From Gilliamella sp. Choc4-2 (GTDB lineage: Bacteria > Pseudomonadota > Gammaproteobacteria > Enterobacterales > Orbaceae), in NCBI RefSeq assembly GCF_001690355.1, contig NZ_LZHG01000022.1:1-64000 (forward strand): a stretch of 64,000 nt of DNA, in the 5' to 3' direction. The notes below the pieces were generated by a model. That model saw nothing but the letters and a program-made list of their open reading frames with translations. It was not told where the DNA came from and ran no database searches. The translations under genes were made by a program, and so were the position numbers. Every line of letters starts with the position of its first letter. Positions within the stretch are counted from its first letter, which is position 1. Shown here one piece after another: positions 61,604 to 64,000 of the stretch.

Positions 61604-62056
61604 TCAGTGAATTAAGCTATTAGTTGGTTTATTTGCTTCAAGCTCTTTATAAAATTTAGCTAATTCAGCTTTAACTTCATTAAGTTCTTGTTCGGCATCA
61701 GCTAATTTTATTTGTTGCTTAGTAATTTTTTGTTTATCACCTTTTGTTTTTGCTTGAGCCAATTCTTGGGTTCTTTTGGCTACTTTATCTGTCTTTTCTT
61801 GGATTTTTTTCTTATATTTTTCTTCTAAATCTTTATTTAAACAATGATTCTTAATATCTTTTAATATTTTTTGAAGACCTTCAACCTTATGGATATTATT
61901 GTGATTTTTTGCTTGTTCAATTCCGACCTCAATAGCCTGTTTTTTTCCTTCACAGGTGAGTCCTTCTACATGATCAGAGGCATAAATGCCAAACGGAAAT
62001 GAAATAACCAAAGCGATAATACTTAATTTGGTCACTGCTTGAATTACTGACTTCAT
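61604..62056 (-). CDS. Exported DUF1090 (YqjC-like) protein
   Basis: A 150-aa protein with a signal peptide (about 1-26, KLSIIALVISFPFGIYA) and a long charged coiled coil (about 70-145, KKIQEKTDKVAKRTQELAQA and after). Two conserved cysteines (LTCEGKKQAIE and IKNHCLNKDL) and the phrase AKNHNNIHKVEGLQKIL mark the DUF1090 family, of which E. coli YqjC is a member. It should be periplasmic; the function is unknown. AGGAG lies before the ATG. It is 16 bases downstream of coaA, probably the same transcript. Confidence 0.85.
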   Translation of the reverse strand: MKSVIQAVTKLSIIALVISFPFGIYASDHVEGLTCEGKKQAIEVGIEQAKNHNNIHKVEGLQKILKDIKNHCLNKDLEEKYKKKIQEKTDKVAKRTQELAQAKTKGDKQKITKQQIKLADAEQELNEVKAELAKFYKELEANKPTNSLIH

Positions 62057-62072
62057 ATAAACTCCTATTAAT

Positions 62073-63062
62073 TTATTTTCTTAACTGAATCAAATCAACT
62101 TTGTGATCTTTACCTTTAGTTAAAATTAAGCTGGCTCTTTCTCTAGTTGGTAAAATATTTTCAATTAGATTTAATTCGTTAATTTCACACCAAAGGCGAT
62201 TAGCAATATTGACCGCTTCTTGTTCTGGTAGCTGTGAATAATGGTTGAAATAAGAGTTAGGATCACTAAAAGCCCCTGCTCTAAATTTTAAGAATCGACT
62301 CACATACCAATCATGTAACAATGCTAAATCAGCATCAACATAAATTGAAAAATCGACATAATCAGACACAAAAACACGATTATTGGCTTGGGTATAGTTT
62401 ATAGTGCCTTGTAAGACATTTAATCCTTCAAGAATTAAAATATCAGGACAATCGATAACAATTTCTTCACCTTCGACAATGTCATAAACTAGATGTGAAT
62501 ATACTGGCGCTTTGACTTTATCTTGTCCTGATTTGACATCAGCAACAAAGTTAATAAGTTTTTTAATATCATAAGATTGTGGAAACCCTTTTTTATTCAT
62601 TATTCCACGCTCTTCAAGCCATCTATTTGGATATAAAAAACCATCGGTGGTAACCAAAGCTACCTTGCGATGTTCAGGCCAACGGGTTAATAATGCTTGT
62701 AACACTCGAGCAGTAGTACTTTTACCTACAGCAACGCTACCTGCAATGCCAATAATATAGGGCGTTTTTTGACTTTTACTTAAGAATTTAGATAAAACAG
62801 CTTGCCGATTAAAATTATTGCTGATGTAATAATTAAGCAATCTAGATAAAGGTAAATAAATTTCACTCACTTCATTTATAGATAAATCTTCATTAATACC
62901 TTGCAACGAGACTAATTCATCTTCTGTTAAAGTCATTGGCACAGTACTACGTAAACGAGCCCATTCTTGACGATTAAATTTGAGATAAGGGCTTAAGTGA
63001 TTTTTCATTTTATATTGTTCTCTAATTCGATCTAACAAATTTATTTGACTCAGATTATACAT
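62073..63062 (-). CDS. coaA: Pantothenate kinase, type I
   Basis: CoaA, 329 aa, phosphorylates pantothenate in the first, feedback-controlled step of coenzyme A synthesis. Walker [10 protein letters not shown] is near residue 107, [10 protein letters not shown] near 140, [23 protein letters not shown] and [10 protein letters not shown] follow; the end [14 protein letters not shown] is typical. The frame opens at 63062; a second ATG 18 codons later (63008) gives [11 protein letters not shown], closer to the family start, so the true N-terminus may be there. Neither start has a strong ribosome binding site. Confidence 0.95.
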   Translation of the reverse strand: MYNLSQINLLDRIREQYKMKNHLSPYLKFNRQEWARLRSTVPMTLTEDELVSLQGINEDLSINEVSEIYLPLSRLLNYYISNNFNRQAVLSKFLSKSQKTPYIIGIAGSVAVGKSTTARVLQALLTRWPEHRKVALVTTDGFLYPNRWLEERGIMNKKGFPQSYDIKKLINFVADVKSGQDKVKAPVYSHLVYDIVEGEEIVIDCPDILILEGLNVLQGTINYTQANNRVFVSDYVDFSIYVDADLALLHDWYVSRFLKFRAGAFSDPNSYFNHYSQLPEQEAVNIANRLWCEINELNLIENILPTRERASLILTKGKDHKVDLIQLRK

Positions 63063-63178
63063 AAATTTCTTTTTTTACAATCTTAAATTAGCATGACTTG
63101 TTCATCATAGCTATATTTTGGACTTACTGATAAAATATGTTTGTAAAATGATTAACCATAATATTAGATAGAGACTTT

Positions 63179-63670
63179 ATGTTAAAAAACAAATCAAAAC
63201 AGAAACCCCAAAAAAGTCGTCAAGAGATTAATGAAGAATCTCGAGAACTGAAACGTAAACGCAAACATAAGGGCTTGCCGAGCGGATCACGTTTTAATAA
63301 TGGCGGGCCCAACAAAAATAAAAACACTCCAAAAGAGTTAAAGGATCCCCGTATTGGGAGTAAAAAACCTATTTCGTTAATTCTTGAAGATTCTAGAAAT
63401 ATAGAAAAGCGGGTTAAGCAACCTAAATCAATAAAAACGGTTTTATCGCCACAACAAGAATTAGAACAATTAGAAAACGATCCAAAATTAGATATGTTGC
63501 TTGATTTAGTTGAACAAAATAACAAACTAACTAAAGAACAACAATCCTACCTTGACAGTAAATTAAATCGAATCGACGAACTGATGCAAGAGCTAGGCTA
63601 TACCGATGATGAGTTTGAAGATCAAGACGAAAAAGAAGAAGATATTGTTAGTTTTTTAAAACGCAGTTAA
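63179..63670 (+). CDS. yihI: Der GTPase-activating protein YihI
   Basis: YihI, 163 aa, stimulates the GTPase Der and so acts on late 50S subunit assembly. The basic N-terminal half (SRELKRKRKHKGLPSGSR, then DPRIGSKKPISLI near residue 56) and the acidic helical C-terminal half (LSPQQELEQLENDPKLDMLL; LDSKLNRIDELMQELGY; DEFEDQDEKEEDI) match the family. AGAGA precedes the ATG. It is upstream of hemN, as in E. coli. Confidence 0.92.
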   Translation: MLKNKSKQKPQKSRQEINEESRELKRKRKHKGLPSGSRFNNGGPNKNKNTPKELKDPRIGSKKPISLILEDSRNIEKRVKQPKSIKTVLSPQQELEQLENDPKLDMLLDLVEQNNKLTKEQQSYLDSKLNRIDELMQELGYTDDEFEDQDEKEEDIVSFLKRS

Positions 63671-63796
63671 TGACAAAAATATAAAATTATTTGTAATAGT
63701 GTTTTTCAATATGGGCAGGACGGTAACTTTAATGATTAAATTTCTGCCCGAAATTTAAATCCTATAAATTGATAACTTAAAAGCGAGTAAGCCGTA

Positions 63797-63964
63797 ATGC
63801 CAATATTAATTATGTTAAGTTTATATTTTGGGTTATTAATTTGTACATTGTTATATTTAAATAAAACAAGTCGCATTAAAATTAAAAACAAAATTAGAAA
63901 TCAGCAAAAACCAATATTAAAACTTCATAAAAACAACAGCAAATACAGATTTAAACGGAAGTAA
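63797..63964 (+). CDS. Small membrane protein between yihI and hemN
   Basis: A 55-aa frame: one hydrophobic helix (PILIMLSLYFGLLICTLLYL) followed by a strongly basic tail rich in Lys and Arg. It ends 4 bases before the hemN start, which suggests coupling. Its ribosome binding site is weak. In other gammaproteobacteria a longer membrane-anchored protein (DUF2489) sits between yihI and hemN; this may be a short form, but I cannot show similarity. Confidence 0.5.
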   Translation: MPILIMLSLYFGLLICTLLYLNKTSRIKIKNKIRNQQKPILKLHKNNSKYRFKRK

Positions 63965-63968
63965 TTAG

Positions 63969-64000
63969 ATGAGCAATACGCAATTATGGGATCAAGCATT
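63969..64000 (+). CDS. hemN: Start of oxygen-independent coproporphyrinogen III oxidase (cut by window end)
   Basis: Only ten codons are inside the window: MSNTQLWDQA. The position just after yihI and the likeness to the start of HemN (a short leader ending W-D-x-A-L-I before KYNYSGPRYTSYP) suggest hemN, the radical-SAM enzyme for anaerobic heme synthesis. The evidence is mainly the conserved order. Confidence 0.5.
   Translation, partial: MSNTQLWDQA

Noticed and set aside
63220-63525. 101-codon minus-strand frame over yihI
   Set aside because: Antisense to yihI, which fits its family well.

Overview
The window is a piece of chromosome from a gammaproteobacterium with very AT-rich DNA (by eye roughly one third G+C). 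Gene content and gene order are those of an Enterobacterales-like ancestor: aroA-cmk-rpsA-ihfB, eno/pyrG, ilvIH, pilin-pilB-pilC beside ampD, rluD-pgeF with divergent bamD, leuS-lptE-holA-nadD, glnE/ygiF, rplM-rpsI-sspA-sspB, pbpC-yfhM, yihI-hemN. AT-rich DNA together with this order and with IgaA-, BasR/BasS- and YrbL-like genes fits the Orbaceae (Gilliamella-like insect gut symbionts). That assignment is an inference, not proven here. I see no rRNA, tRNA, CRISPR array, insertion sequence or prophage.

Layout. 1-5300: ihfB, rpsA, cmk, aroA and an XRE regulator on the minus strand. 5500-12700: lysine exporter LysO, a VirK/YbjX protein, eno, pyrG and an IgaA-like membrane protein whose N-terminal membrane segment sits in a separate overlapping reading frame. 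12700-24400: ilvIH, ygfZ, an M20 amidohydrolase, a type IV pilus cluster (pilD, pilC, pilB, prepilin), an AmpD-YqcC fusion, mltG and alr. 24600-31300: clpB with a heat-shock-type promoter, queD-queE, pgeF-rluD, bamD. 31800-40800: leuS-lptE-holA-nadD, infA, lysP, a transporter relic, efpL-ttcA. 40700-48600: glnE, decayed membrane-protein genes, a shortened ygiF, sspB-sspA, rpsI-rplM, yrbL. 48600-51700: a basS relic, intact basR, a PAP2 phosphatase with a perfect PmrA/BasR box, and more decayed DNA. 51700-59300: pbpC and the alpha-2-macroglobulin gene yfhM. 59500-61500: a queuosine operon (queF-queC-precursor transporter) headed by a preQ1-I riboswitch. 61600-64000: a DUF1090 protein, coaA, yihI, a small membrane ORF and the first bases of hemN.

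How the genes fit together. Most of the window is core metabolism and envelope assembly. Two themes link separate loci. (1) Queuosine: queD and queE lie between clpB and pgeF, while queF, queC and a YhhQ transporter lie about 30 kb away behind the riboswitch, so the cell appears able both to make preQ1 and to import precursor. (2) Envelope stress: BasR with its box, a BcrC/YbjG-type phosphatase, YrbL and an IgaA-like protein are all known parts of the PhoP/PmrA/Rcs network of enteric bacteria, but the BasS kinase is clearly broken and IgaA is split, which suggests this network is eroding or rewired. I found no obviously new multi-gene system. The items most worth a second look are the riboswitch operon, the AmpD-YqcC fusion, the split igaA, and the orphaned BasR with its intact site.
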